Notes: generated by a model from the sequence alone, not told the origin. DNA of 28,482 nt from CAYNTG01 sp964400105 (GCA_964400105.1 CAYNTG010000024.1:1-28482), one strand, 5' to 3'. Counted from the first letter of the stretch, positions 16,725-25,290 are shown. A program made the numbers and translations.

Positions 16725-17826
16725 TATAATATTCGAGCACCTGCCGGGCGAGGTTTTCGACCGACCAATTTTCGACGACCCGATCTCTGGCGATTTTTCC
16801 CATCCTGCGGCGCGATTCCTCCGGAAGCTCCAGCAGCTCCGATACGGCGCGAGCCAACGCGCCAGGGTCTTGCGGCGGAACCAATCTGCCGGTATCGTTC
16901 GATACGATCTCCGGCAGGCCTCCGACGTCGGACGCGACGATTGCCCTTTCGCACGACATCGCCTCGAGGCCGGCGACGCTCGTGGCCTCCATGAGCGATG
17001 GGATGACGACGACCTCCGCCGAGGAGAGGTAGCTCGGCATCTCGATGTTCGGCCTCGCTCCCTCGAAATGCACGAACTCGCGGATCCCCAATTCGGACGC
17101 GAGATTTTCAAAATCCTTCCTCAGCGGGCCATCCCCGACGATATAAATATGCGCATCGTGCTTTTCCCGAAGGAGGGGCAGTGCTCGGATAGCGAACTCG
17201 ACGCCGTTTTTCTCGAACAGCCTTCGAGGAATGACGATCATCCGCGCAGATGGGGAGGGCTTGTCGATCGCACACTTTACGGATCGGAATCGGTCGGTAT
17301 CGGCGGCGTTGACCATCGCGTGGATGCGAGCAGCGGGATACAGCTCGAGGCACACGTCCCGGATCTCCGCCGACGGCGTCAAAAGCAAGTCCGGCTTGGA
17401 AAGTAGATGGGCGAGCACTTTTCGCCAGAATGGCTTTTTTGCCAAGCGCAGAAAGTGGCTCGTGTGGATGGTTGCAACGAGCGGCACGCCGCGTTTTCGG
17501 GCGGAATTACCAGCGATTATCGAGGGGAAGGTATGGACGTGGCAGATGTCCGCCCACGACGCCCATCTTCGCATGGGCTTCATTCCGGCGAGCGTCGTTA
17601 CAACCCAGCCGAGGAGCTTTTTATTCGGGCAAAATTCGCGTTCGACCTCGATACCGTCCATCGTCTCCGATTTTGGGAAGTTCCCAGAACGGCTCGTGAT
17701 CACCCTGACGCTGTGCCCCAAGTCGATCTGCGCCCGCGCCAGCGTCCGAACGTGCGTTTCGAGACCGCCGACCTCGGGGGGGAAATAGATGCTGTGAACG
17801 AGGATGTTCAAAATTCCTCTATCCAC
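16687..17826 (-). CDS. Family 4 glycosyltransferase (GT-B)
   Basis: A 379-aa retaining glycosyltransferase of the PimA/PimB-like GT4 group. The N-lobe has IYFPPEVGGLETHV, the linker has VIPRRLFEKNGVEFAI, and the nucleotide-sugar site has the E-x7-E pattern in SLMEATSVAGLEAMS followed by VASDVGGLPEIV. It is probably cytoplasmic and adds a sugar to a lipid-linked intermediate. The start is taken at GTG 17826, overlapping wecB by 19 bases; TTG 17811, with AGAGGA close upstream, is an alternative. Sugar specificity cannot be told. Confidence 0.9.
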   Translation of the reverse strand: MDRGILNILVHSIYFPPEVGGLETHVRTLARAQIDLGHSVRVITSRSGNFPKSETMDGIEVEREFCPNKKLLGWVVTTLAGMKPMRRWASWADICHVHTFPSIIAGNSARKRGVPLVATIHTSHFLRLAKKPFWRKVLAHLLSKPDLLLTPSAEIRDVCLELYPAARIHAMVNAADTDRFRSVKCAIDKPSPSARMIVIPRRLFEKNGVEFAIRALPLLREKHDAHIYIVGDGPLRKDFENLASELGIREFVHFEGARPNIEMPSYLSSAEVVVIPSLMEATSVAGLEAMSCERAIVASDVGGLPEIVSNDTGRLVPPQDPGALARAVSELLELPEESRRRMGKIARDRVVENWSVENLARQVLEYYNEATDIFASEKA

Positions 17827-18974
17827 GGAACGAACGGCTCCGGCTCGTCGGCATCGAGGCCGAGTTTTTTCCGAACGACGGCGTGTATCCTTTCCGATGC
17901 CTTGCCATCGCCGTATAGGAAGGCCTTTCTCGACATCCTGCGATAGGCCTCTTTGTCCACCAAAAGCTCGTCCGCCGCAGCGACTATCGCATCCTCGTCC
18001 GTTCCGACCAACCTCGCGACGCCGGCTTCGATCCCCTCCGGCCTTTCCGTAACCTCGCGCAAAACGACGACCGGCTTGCCGAGCGCGGGGGCTTCTTCCT
18101 GAATGCCTCCGGAATCGGTGAGGACGAAATCGCAGGCGGCCATGAGCTTCGTGAAATCGAGATAGTCCATCGGCGGCACGAGATGCACGCCGGATACGCC
18201 GCTCAAGGCCTCGCGCACCGGAACATCGACGTTCGGGTTGAGGTGCACCGGATAAACGAGGTCCACCTCCGGATGGGCCACCGCGATCCGTTTCAGCGCA
18301 CCGATCAATCTTTGGAAGGGCGCGCCGAAGCTCTCCCTCCGATGGGCCGTAACGATCACCAACCTTCGCGATCCATCCTCGGCGATGGCCCTGATTTCTG
18401 GGTCCGAGATCGGGCGATCCATCTTTGCCACGCGGAGGAGCGAGTCTATGGCGGTATTTCCGGTGACGAGCATCGCCTTTTCCGGGAGATTTTCCATGAG
18501 GAGCTGTTCTTTTGCCCTTTCCGTCGGCGGAAAAAGCAGCGTGCTCAACGCATCGAGCATCCTTCGGTTCGCTTCTTCGGGAAAGGGGCGCGAGAGGTCG
18601 TATGTCCGCAGTCCGGCCTCGACGTGGGCGACCGCTTTGCCGTGATAGAACGATACCAGTCCCCCGACGAACGAGGTCGTCGTATCCCCTTGGACGATGG
18701 TCAGATCGACCTTGTGTTTTGCGAACACATCTTCGAGTCCCTCGAACGCCCGAACGGTAACGTCGGTCAGCGTTTGTCGATGTCTCATGATGTCGAGATC
18801 GATGTCCACGCTCAGATCGAAGGCGTCCAAAACCTGATCGAGCATCTCCCTGTGCTGGCTCGTTGCGACGACGAGCGGCACGAGGTCGCTGTCCGCGCGA
18901 ATCACCTCGATAACTGGGGCCATCTTGATCGCGTCCGCGCGCGTCCCAATGATCATTAATACGGTCTTATTCAT
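17808..18974 (-). CDS. wecB: UDP-N-acetylglucosamine 2-epimerase (non-hydrolysing)
   Basis: Converts UDP-GlcNAc to UDP-ManNAc for envelope glycans. The 388-aa length is typical. Motifs are GTRADAIKMAP (K17 matching the family lysine), VQGDTTTS, HVEAGLRTYD, AHRRESFG and TDSGGIQEEAP. The start ATG 18974 has GAGAGG upstream and overlaps the preceding GT-C gene by 8 bases. The open frame continues 26 codons upstream without support. The usual partner wecC (UDP-ManNAc dehydrogenase) is absent, so ManNAc may be used directly. Confidence 0.94.
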   Translation of the reverse strand: MNKTVLMIIGTRADAIKMAPVIEVIRADSDLVPLVVATSQHREMLDQVLDAFDLSVDIDLDIMRHRQTLTDVTVRAFEGLEDVFAKHKVDLTIVQGDTTTSFVGGLVSFYHGKAVAHVEAGLRTYDLSRPFPEEANRRMLDALSTLLFPPTERAKEQLLMENLPEKAMLVTGNTAIDSLLRVAKMDRPISDPEIRAIAEDGSRRLVIVTAHRRESFGAPFQRLIGALKRIAVAHPEVDLVYPVHLNPNVDVPVREALSGVSGVHLVPPMDYLDFTKLMAACDFVLTDSGGIQEEAPALGKPVVVLREVTERPEGIEAGVARLVGTDEDAIVAAADELLVDKEAYRRMSRKAFLYGDGKASERIHAVVRKKLGLDADEPEPFVPWIEEF

Positions 18975-20559
18975 CGTTTTTCCTCTCCGTTCGATGCGCG
19001 TTCTCGTTGGGAAGTATTCGGAGGACATATGTTTCCGGCTCCGCGCTTTCATAAATGACGGAGAATCTCTGTGGATATGCTTGGATGGTCGGGAAGAGAT
19101 ATACCGCCGTCGATTGCATTACCCTGTCCAGAATGACGTAATCGGCCCCCGAAGAATCGATGTCCGTCATCACCGCCTCGATATCCTCGGTGAATGGATA
19201 GACCTTGCCCGGCCTGTCCGATAGGATGTAGCTCATCCGCGGCTTGCGTGAGATTAATTTGGTATTTTCGGGCGTGTTATTCTCGATCCAATCGCAGGCC
19301 TCGATGAAGCGCGCCCAGGCATAATCGGGGAGGCCCGCATATTCCATACCGTTCATATAGGATGAGAGGACTCGAATGTTCATCGGGGCAAGCCTTCCAT
19401 AATTTATCCCGCACGAAACGAGGATAAGCGATGCCACGATAATCGAGACCATTTTCCTCGATTTCGCGATGTCTATCGGCTTTACCATTCCTAAGAACTT
19501 CCAGATACATATCATAATGAACGGTGTCATCGGAACGAGAAACCGAAATGTCGAGAATTGAGGATTATAAACAAGAAGCATCCCAGTATAACACACCAAA
19601 TAATATGGAATTACGCTCTTTTTCGACTTGAAGAGTTTCACGAGTCCGACCACGACGACGATAGTGGCTATCGCGCCGAGAACGATATGTATTATCCCTG
19701 TTCCGCCGGTGTAACCGGTGAATGTCCTCGGCAATTCGGAGAGCGAATAGACCTTGAGGTTCTGGAATATCCGGGCGACCATACCGCCTAGATCCATAGC
19801 ATTTTGCCCTTTTTCTGAATTGCGTGTAAAGAAGTTGACGAGGTAAGTGCTCTCCTCGCCTCCGCTTTTGACTATAGCGTTTCGGAGAAGCCATGGTCCA
19901 TAAACCGCAATCGCGGTGCAGACAAAGATTCCGGCACGCTTGAACATCCTGTTTATCAAGAGGAAAACGAATGCCCCGAGGATAAGGTTCGCCGCAACCG
20001 GACGAATATAAATGGATAGACAGAGCACCGCCGATGCTCCGATGAATCGCCATACAGTTTTCGCGTCGTAGTTCTTCTCGAAAAGGTAAAGCCCCAAAAG
20101 GCTTAACGCAAAGTATGGCGCTTCCGTCAGCGTCCAATGGGAAAATTCGCTGAATGCCAGATTCGCGCACATCGCCACGCAGAAAATTCCTCCGACCAGC
20201 ATCGGAACACCATATTTATCGAATAACTTGAGCGAAATATATATCCCGAGCAGCATCATCGCGAGCGAAAGAAGTTTTGTGGGCAGAAAGGTATTCTGGG
20301 AAAGCCCGATAAGCGGCGCGATCATGAGCGGATATCCCGGCGGTATCTCCACCTCGGCTGGAGCGTCGATAAATGCGAGGTTGCGATAATTTCCCTGAAG
20401 GATAGACTTCGCCAGGGTGATATACTGCGCGTTATCACCACCCGTGAACATCGCCGGATTGAACGAAAGCACGAGCAAAATCCCGCATATAATAAGCACC
20501 AAAGTCGTCCTAAGCATCGGACTAAATGGCTTCTGTTGCTTCTCGATTCTCGAACTCAT
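18967..20559 (-). CDS. Polytopic GT-C family glycosyltransferase (GT39/ArnT-like)
   Basis: A 530-aa membrane protein with about 10-12 helices. The first periplasmic loop has GGDNAQYITLAKSI, with an aspartate in the place used by GT-C enzymes that take polyprenyl-phosphate sugars; PPGYPL follows. The C-terminal part (about 420-530) is soluble and contains WIENNTPENTKLI and DYVILDR, as in other GT39-like proteins. The start ATG 20559 has AAGGA 8 bases upstream inside the deacetylase gene, supporting a 38-base overlap. It probably moves a sugar from a lipid donor on the periplasmic face. Donor and acceptor are unknown. Confidence 0.82.
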   Translation of the reverse strand: MSSRIEKQQKPFSPMLRTTLVLIICGILLVLSFNPAMFTGGDNAQYITLAKSILQGNYRNLAFIDAPAEVEIPPGYPLMIAPLIGLSQNTFLPTKLLSLAMMLLGIYISLKLFDKYGVPMLVGGIFCVAMCANLAFSEFSHWTLTEAPYFALSLLGLYLFEKNYDAKTVWRFIGASAVLCLSIYIRPVAANLILGAFVFLLINRMFKRAGIFVCTAIAVYGPWLLRNAIVKSGGEESTYLVNFFTRNSEKGQNAMDLGGMVARIFQNLKVYSLSELPRTFTGYTGGTGIIHIVLGAIATIVVVVGLVKLFKSKKSVIPYYLVCYTGMLLVYNPQFSTFRFLVPMTPFIMICIWKFLGMVKPIDIAKSRKMVSIIVASLILVSCGINYGRLAPMNIRVLSSYMNGMEYAGLPDYAWARFIEACDWIENNTPENTKLISRKPRMSYILSDRPGKVYPFTEDIEAVMTDIDSSGADYVILDRVMQSTAVYLFPTIQAYPQRFSVIYESAEPETYVLRILPNENAHRTERKNDE

Positions 20560-21451
20560 AGATCGTTTCCTTTTCGAATCTGCATCTTATCGGGAGGATA
20601 TCCTTGATCGGAACGAAGTCGAACGATTTGCACATCTCGACGAGTTTGCCGAGGCCGCCGGCGGTGCCGACACGATGCACCCAATTGTCGATCCGACCGA
20701 TTGGTAACGGTGGATTGTTCGGATCGATATCCTTCGGGTGAAGATATAAAACGGCGGCTTTTCCTGAAGAGAGTCTCCGGCGAATTTGCTTCTTTATCCA
20801 ATTAAGCGGCAGGATTCGCCAATAGAACCCGCCGGACCAAACCATGCGAAACGGGGATAATCCTGATGTAGATATCGGAACTTCGTAAAGCGTTCCGTCG
20901 CGGCATGTGAACATTGCGTGGGGGAATTTATCCATAAAAGGCTCGCCGGAATAGAACGACTTCGCCGGAAAACGGCTCGAATCATATCGAATTCCCAATC
21001 CAATGAGTTTCTCGAAGAGCCACGGGGTTTTTTTGAAACTCGCGGAGAAGTTCGGTGCTCGATAGCCAAGAACCTTCTGCCCAGTGAGGTCCTCCAGGAA
21101 CTCGACGCTCCTTGTTAAGCCTTCTAACACATCCTCGCGACGCCTCTTTGTCAACAGGACATGATTATCTCCGTGACAGGCGATTTCGTGTCCGCGCCCG
21201 GAGATCGTTCTCACCAAATCCGGGAATTTCCTTGCGATCTCGTCGAGAACAAAGAACGTCACGCGGCAGCCCGTGGCATCGAGAACATCGAGCATCGTTT
21301 GCGTCGGCTCGACGACGCGCGAGTCCTCGAATTTCATCGACATATAGTCATATCCGGGATAATTACCGTGATAATAGTCCTCGAGGTCCACGGAAAGGCA
21401 CGGTTTAGCGTCGAAATTATCACCGTTATTTACATTCTTAATATCAGACAT
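20522..21451 (-). CDS. Polysaccharide deacetylase with DUF3473-like C-terminus
   Basis: A 309-aa NodB-fold carbohydrate esterase 4 enzyme. The metal and catalytic set is visible: SVDLEDYYHG (D22, D25), the H93-x3-H97 pair in ACHGDNHVLL, and GYRAPNFS. The C-terminal third, with WSGGFYWRILPLN and VLYLHPKDID, resembles DUF3473 of the deacetylases found in exosortase (XrtA) polysaccharide loci. No signal peptide is evident, so it may act on a cytoplasmic lipid-linked intermediate. The ATG at 21451 lies 11 bases after the preceding stop. It probably removes N-acetyl groups from a GlcNAc- or ManNAc-containing glycan. Confidence 0.88.
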   Translation of the reverse strand: MSDIKNVNNGDNFDAKPCLSVDLEDYYHGNYPGYDYMSMKFEDSRVVEPTQTMLDVLDATGCRVTFFVLDEIARKFPDLVRTISGRGHEIACHGDNHVLLTKRRREDVLEGLTRSVEFLEDLTGQKVLGYRAPNFSASFKKTPWLFEKLIGLGIRYDSSRFPAKSFYSGEPFMDKFPHAMFTCRDGTLYEVPISTSGLSPFRMVWSGGFYWRILPLNWIKKQIRRRLSSGKAAVLYLHPKDIDPNNPPLPIGRIDNWVHRVGTAGGLGKLVEMCKSFDFVPIKDILPIRCRFEKETIYEFENREATEAI

Positions 21452-21462
21452 GTAAATCGATT

Positions 21463-22143
21463 CTATCTCTTGAAACGGTATTTCAAAAGGTGCCAGATCG
21501 CCTTAAAACCGTCTTTCCAACCTATCTTTTTGCCCTCCTCCGCAGTGCGCGGAATATATGTGATCGGCACTTCTATAATTTTATAACCGGCCTTCAAAAC
21601 CTTTGTGGTAATCTCAGGCTCGATCTCGAAGCCCATCGCCTTCAATTCGAGGGAACGCACGACCTCTATTTTGAGTAGCTTATAGCAAGTCTCCATATCC
21701 GTCAAATGTGCGCCATAAAGGAAATTGGTCAAAAAAACAAGCGTCTTGTTCGCGAGAAGATTGATAAATTTGATCTTATGCTTCAATTCGAGGAAGCGGC
21801 TACCATAGACTACATCCGCATCGCCACTTTCGATTGGTTCGATTATTCTCGGATATTCGTTCGGATCGAGTTCGAGATCGGCGTCCTGAATGATAACCGC
21901 GTCGCCGGTTGCGTATTTATATCCAATTCGGACGGCTGCACCCTTTCCGAGATTGATCATCGATCGGTGAACGATAATGCCCGGCTTTCCAATGAATTTA
22001 ACGAGCGCTTCGCTTGTGCCGTCTGTCGAACCGTCGTCCACGACGATGATCTGCTTGTCTATCGGAACCTTGCGCACCTTCTCTATCACATCGGCAATCG
22101 TATCGAATTCGTTATAAACCGGTATAATAACCGAAAGCTTCAT
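21463..22143 (-). CDS. Family 2 glycosyltransferase, DPM-synthase-like, no membrane tail
   Basis: A 226-aa GT2 enzyme with LSVIIPVYNEFDTI at the N-terminus, VVDDGSTDGT, the metal-binding IQDADLELDP and YGSRFLE. It looks like the short polyprenyl-phosphate glycosyltransferase class often paired with an NAD-dependent epimerase, as here. The start ATG 22143 overlaps the preceding TGA by one base (TGATG). An open-frame extension of 25 codons upstream is a shadow of the SDR gene. The donor sugar may be the product of that SDR. Confidence 0.88.
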   Translation of the reverse strand: MKLSVIIPVYNEFDTIADVIEKVRKVPIDKQIIVVDDGSTDGTSEALVKFIGKPGIIVHRSMINLGKGAAVRIGYKYATGDAVIIQDADLELDPNEYPRIIEPIESGDADVVYGSRFLELKHKIKFINLLANKTLVFLTNFLYGAHLTDMETCYKLLKIEVVRSLELKAMGFEIEPEITTKVLKAGYKIIEVPITYIPRTAEEGKKIGWKDGFKAIWHLLKYRFKR

Positions 22144-23132
22144 CAATCCCTTCCCGTTTCGCGGATCCAATCCGCGACGTTCACGATTATCGTATCGAGA
22201 TCGGTTGTAGGCTCCCAATGAATCGAGTTCTTGATCTTCGATATATTCGGCATGCGGCGCTGCATATCCTCGAAACCCTCGATATATGCCTTTTCGTATG
22301 GGATAGTTACGATATCCGACGACGAATCGAGAATGCCCCGGACCTTTTTAGCGAGGTCCATGATCGTTATTTCTTCCCGTGTGCCGACATTAAATATCTC
22401 GCCCATCGCACCCTCGAAATCCATCAATCTCGTCATCGCATCGATCACATCGTCGATGTAGCAGAATGTTCTGGACTGCATGCCGTCGCCATATACAGTG
22501 ATCGGTTCATTTGTCAATGCCTGTTTGACGAATCGCGGGAGCACCATGCCATAATGGCCGGTTTGCCTCGGTCCGACGGTATTAAACAGCCTTCCGATAA
22601 ACACCGGCAGCTTATATGTTTTACAATATGCGAGGGCCATATACTCATCGACCGCTTTGGCCGAGCTGTAGCTCCATCGGCTTCTCGACGTGGAACCGAG
22701 AACGCGGTCGTCCTCCTCCGAGAATGGAATATCAGGGCTTTTGCCGTAGATCTCCGATGTGCTCGTGATAAAGATCCTTTTGTTTTCGTGCTTATGGGCG
22801 AGCCGAAGCGTTATATCCGTCCCGGCGATGATCGTATGGAGCGTTCCGATCGGGTTATCGACGATATTCTTCACGCCGACCGCGGCGGCCAGATGAAATA
22901 TCTCGTCGCACTCGCGAACCAGATGATCCATCAGCCCCTCGTTCATTATGTTATTCTCGAAAAAGTGAAATCGCTGGTTGCCGATCAGACCTTCGATGTT
23001 TTCGATTCTTCCGGTGGAGAGATCGTCGATAACGGTGACCTCATCGCCCCTGGCGAGGAGCTTATCGCAAAGGTGGCTTCCGATAAAACCGGCTCCGCCG
23101 GTTACAAGAATTCTCTTGTTTTTAGGTTTCAT
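22143..23132 (-). CDS. NAD-dependent nucleotide-sugar epimerase/dehydratase (extended SDR)
   Basis: A 329-aa extended short-chain dehydrogenase with the Rossmann motif VTGGAGFIGSH (10-20), HLAAAVGV, the catalytic YSSAK, and GRLFNTVGPRQTG. It acts on a UDP- or GDP-sugar; 4-epimerase, 4,6-dehydratase and UDP-glucuronate decarboxylase all remain possible. The ATG at 23132 is chosen because GGAAGG lies about 11 bases upstream, whereas the GTG at 23144 abuts it. It overlaps the GT2 with the repeat tail by 11 bases. Confidence 0.88.
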   Translation of the reverse strand: MKPKNKRILVTGGAGFIGSHLCDKLLARGDEVTVIDDLSTGRIENIEGLIGNQRFHFFENNIMNEGLMDHLVRECDEIFHLAAAVGVKNIVDNPIGTLHTIIAGTDITLRLAHKHENKRIFITSTSEIYGKSPDIPFSEEDDRVLGSTSRSRWSYSSAKAVDEYMALAYCKTYKLPVFIGRLFNTVGPRQTGHYGMVLPRFVKQALTNEPITVYGDGMQSRTFCYIDDVIDAMTRLMDFEGAMGEIFNVGTREEITIMDLAKKVRGILDSSSDIVTIPYEKAYIEGFEDMQRRMPNISKIKNSIHWEPTTDLDTIIVNVADWIRETGRD

Positions 23133-24791
23133 CTTCCGTTTCACCTTCCTTCTTAAATTCGGTCACGGAATCGCGGTCGATGTCCTTCGCCAATTCCATC
23201 GCCTTTTTCATCGATTCTTCCGAGTCCGCGACATTCACAACATTGGTATGTTTTTTCCATCCATGCCTGCCCCACGACTCTTCTTTCTGCTCGACCTCGA
23301 ATGAATCGATTATATTCTCCGGTTCTTTCGGTTTTGTGGGTTTCTTTTGTAGATCATCTTCCTTTTTTGGAGGTGGCGGTTCTTCCTTCATTTTTGGAGG
23401 TGGCCGATCCTTTTCCAGTCTTGGAGATGGTCGATCNNNNNNNNNNNNNNNNNNNNNNNNNNNNNNNNNNNNNNNNNNNNNNNNNNNNNNNNNNNNNNNN
23501 NNNNNNNNNNNNNNNNNNNNNNNNNNNNNNNNNNNNGTCTTGGAGGTGGCCGATCATCTCTATTTTTCTGAGGTGGTCGATCATCTTGCTGTCTTGGAGA
23601 TGGTCGATCATCTCTCTTTTTCTGAGGTGGTCGATCATCTTGCTGTCTTGGAGATGGTCGATCATCCCTACGCTTTGTTTTGTCAGTATCGCTCGAAGGC
23701 TTGGGGCGGTCCGTCGAGGTCCTCCCGCTCGTCGAACGATTTTGCCTCGTATCGTCCCTTCGAGAGCTTTCGGACTTATACTCCGTTCGACGCGCGTGAT
23801 TTTTTGGTGCCACTTCTATGACCGGTGTCTCAATCTTGGCTTCCTTCGACATCAAAAATTCGATTCTGTCCCGAAGGTTCGCAATGGCCTCGGCGAGAAA
23901 TCCCAATGTGAAAGAGAACCCCGATATCGATATCGCTAATATCAAAATCGTCTGTAAAGGTGGATATCCCCGGTCGAAACCGAGCCTGGCAATGAAGATA
24001 AAGAGCGCCAATAATACCGAGATCATCAGACTGACCAGTCCGATGCTCCCGAAATACAGCATCGGCTTACGAAACACCCTCTCGGAAAGCCATACCGCGA
24101 TGAGGTCGGTTATGCCGACAAAGACGCGCCCAAAACCGCCATATTTTGGTTTGCCGAAACGCCTCGGCCTGAGTTTTACAGGTATATCAGCAACCCTGTA
24201 TCCCCTTTCCGCTGCGAGGACGACCATAAATCGGTGCCAATCCTTGCGCAGGAAAAGCTCGGCCATGACCTCGCGCCGGAGTATCTTGAGCGAATTCATG
24301 TCCTTGACTTTGATCCCGAATAGACGGCGCGTGAGGCCGTTGAAAATCTTGCTCACGAACGGCTTTTGATATTTGCCCTGCTTGATTCCGCTGACGATTC
24401 CATATCCCCGGTCGAGCTTGTCCATCATCCGCTTGAGATCCTGCGGATCGTATTGGAGATCGGCGTCGAAGATCGCGATCCGTTTGCCATTGCTAACGGC
24501 GAATCCTGTCTCGATAGCTGCGGTTTTGCCCATATTTTGCTTATGCCGAACGAGCTTCAGGAAATCGAACCTTCCCGAAAGCTCGAGGACACGATCTCCA
24601 GTTCCGTCGGTCGATCCATCGTCGACGACGATTACCTCCGACCGAAAATGCTGTTGCGACAAGAACTTGTCGAATTCCAGCACAAGAGGTTCGATGTTAT
24701 CGACCTCGTTATATGCCGGCACGATCACCGAAAGCGAGTAGTGCGACGGCATTTTTTCTCTGTCTCTGTCTCTGTAATAATTCTTTCCCAT
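23122..24791 (-). CDS. Polyprenyl-phosphate glycosyltransferase (GT2) with membrane pair and long tandem-repeat tail; contains assembly gap
   Basis: The N-terminal GT2 domain (about 18-235; VVDDGSTDGT 55-64, DADLQYDP 109-116) is followed by two membrane helices (about 245-270 and 279-303), the arrangement of bacterial DPM-like/GtrB-type enzymes. Then comes a disordered tail of D/R/P/K/Q repeats, about 18 residues each (DDRPSPRQQDDRPPQKKR), starting near residue 375. The tail enters the 100-N gap after residue 418. Past the gap the same repeat frame resumes at 23436 (DRPSPRLEK) and runs 104 residues to the TAA at 23122, ending in an acidic segment rich in E, D and K. Because 100 is not a multiple of 3, a literal translation stops falsely at 23388. 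Start ATG 24791 is 4 bases after the preceding stop; ATG 24752 is an alternative. Confidence 0.85.
23418..23667. repeat. 54-bp tandem repeat array encoding the GT2 tail, spanning the gap
   Basis: Two full copies are visible on the plus strand at 23537-23590 and 23591-23644, with a third beginning at 23645 and a partial copy at 23418-23436 on the other side of the N run. Each unit is 54 bp, equal to 18 codons, so copy-number change keeps the reading frame. Within a unit the half-repeats (TGGTCGATCATCT) are also alike. A degenerate copy continues to about 23396. Confidence 0.9.
23437..23536. other. Assembly gap (100 N) inside tandem repeats
   Basis: Placeholder of exactly 100 N flanked on both sides by the same repeat. 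If units keep their 54-bp phase, the true missing length should be 35 + 54k bases (for example 35, 89 or 143), not 100. The gap was most likely caused by the repeat. Confidence 0.95.
24757..24774. repeat. Hexanucleotide repeat, three copies
   Basis: TCTCTG is repeated three times on the plus strand, encoding the RDRDRE stretch near the N-terminus of the tailed GT2 if ATG 24791 is the start. A 6-bp unit preserves frame, so phase variation by frameshift is not expected. It would instead lie in the leader if translation starts at 24752. Confidence 0.7.
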
Positions 24792-24795
24792 TTTC

Positions 24796-25284
24796 TCACT
24801 CGATCCTAAAATTTTTCTTCAACATTTCTCCAATTCGTCCCGAAACGATCAGATTATACGCACCGCCGGCCAGCGAACCGTCCTTTCCGATACGGAGCGG
24901 CACACCGGCCATCACCGGCAGAGCGGAGATCGGCAGATCGAATTTATTGGAGAGGTCTATCGATGCCGTGAACCCGGATATTCTGTTCGCCGCTTTTCTC
25001 TTAGGCCTTCCAAAAAAGCCAATGTCTTTAGAGTTTAAAATTATCGTTTCACCTAATTTGATAGGAGGCTTCATTTCGATAGCGAGGATGCCTCCGATCC
25101 GATCTCCTATCGCCGATTCGATCTCCCTCGCGGCCTCGATGGTCGATTCGTCCGGGTTTCGCGGCCAAAGAAGGAGTGTTCTGTCGAGATTTTTCAATAT
25201 CATAGGGAACTCGGATCGCAACGATTTCGCCTTGCGCAGAATGGACGATTCGATTGCATTCTTCAATATATCCGAGATACTCAT
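24796..25284 (-). CDS. Small conserved-looking protein, possibly DUF6913/half-GT9-like
   Basis: A 162-aa soluble protein without signal peptide or membrane helix. The N-terminal half is basic and helical, and the segment RTLLLWPRNPDEST suggests a beta strand plus loop. The second half, with SKDIGFFGRPKRK, then ASIDLSNKFDLPISALPVMAG and YNLIVSGRIGEML, resembles from memory the Bacteroidota DUF6913 family and, more loosely, the N-lobe of heptosyltransferase-like GT9 proteins (their IDLQGN-type strand). It sits 6 bases after glyA and 4 bases before the tailed GT2, so it is co-transcribed. No function is assigned, and the family link needs a profile search. Confidence 0.55.
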   Translation of the reverse strand: MSISDILKNAIESSILRKAKSLRSEFPMILKNLDRTLLLWPRNPDESTIEAAREIESAIGDRIGGILAIEMKPPIKLGETIILNSKDIGFFGRPKRKAANRISGFTASIDLSNKFDLPISALPVMAGVPLRIGKDGSLAGGAYNLIVSGRIGEMLKKNFRIE

Positions 25285-25290
25285 CTTTTC

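Noticed and set aside
16725..17111. N-terminal extension of the flippase-like protein
   Set aside because: The extra 129 codons are low-complexity Arg/Ser and overlap the GT4 coding frame, so they are a shadow; membrane-protein sequence begins only after 16724.
18183..18959. 258-codon plus-strand open frame opposite wecB
   Set aside because: Shadow of wecB; the wecB motifs are all intact on the minus strand and this frame has no domain signature.
22218..23156. 312-codon open frame on the plus strand
   Set aside because: It lies exactly opposite the SDR gene, has no ribosome site or recognisable domain, and its composition is what antisense of this coding bias produces.
23122..23391. Separate 89-codon gene starting at 23391
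   Set aside because: Its frame continues upstream to the gap at 23436 with the same repeat as the GT2 tail, so it is the 3' part of that gene, split only by the 100-N filler.
23388..23436. Stop at 23388 as the end of the tailed GT2
   Set aside because: It arises because 100 N is not a multiple of three; the repeat frame after the gap reads on to 23122.
23418..23667. CRISPR array
   Set aside because: Repeats are directly adjacent without unique spacers, are in phase with codons and encode a regular protein tail.
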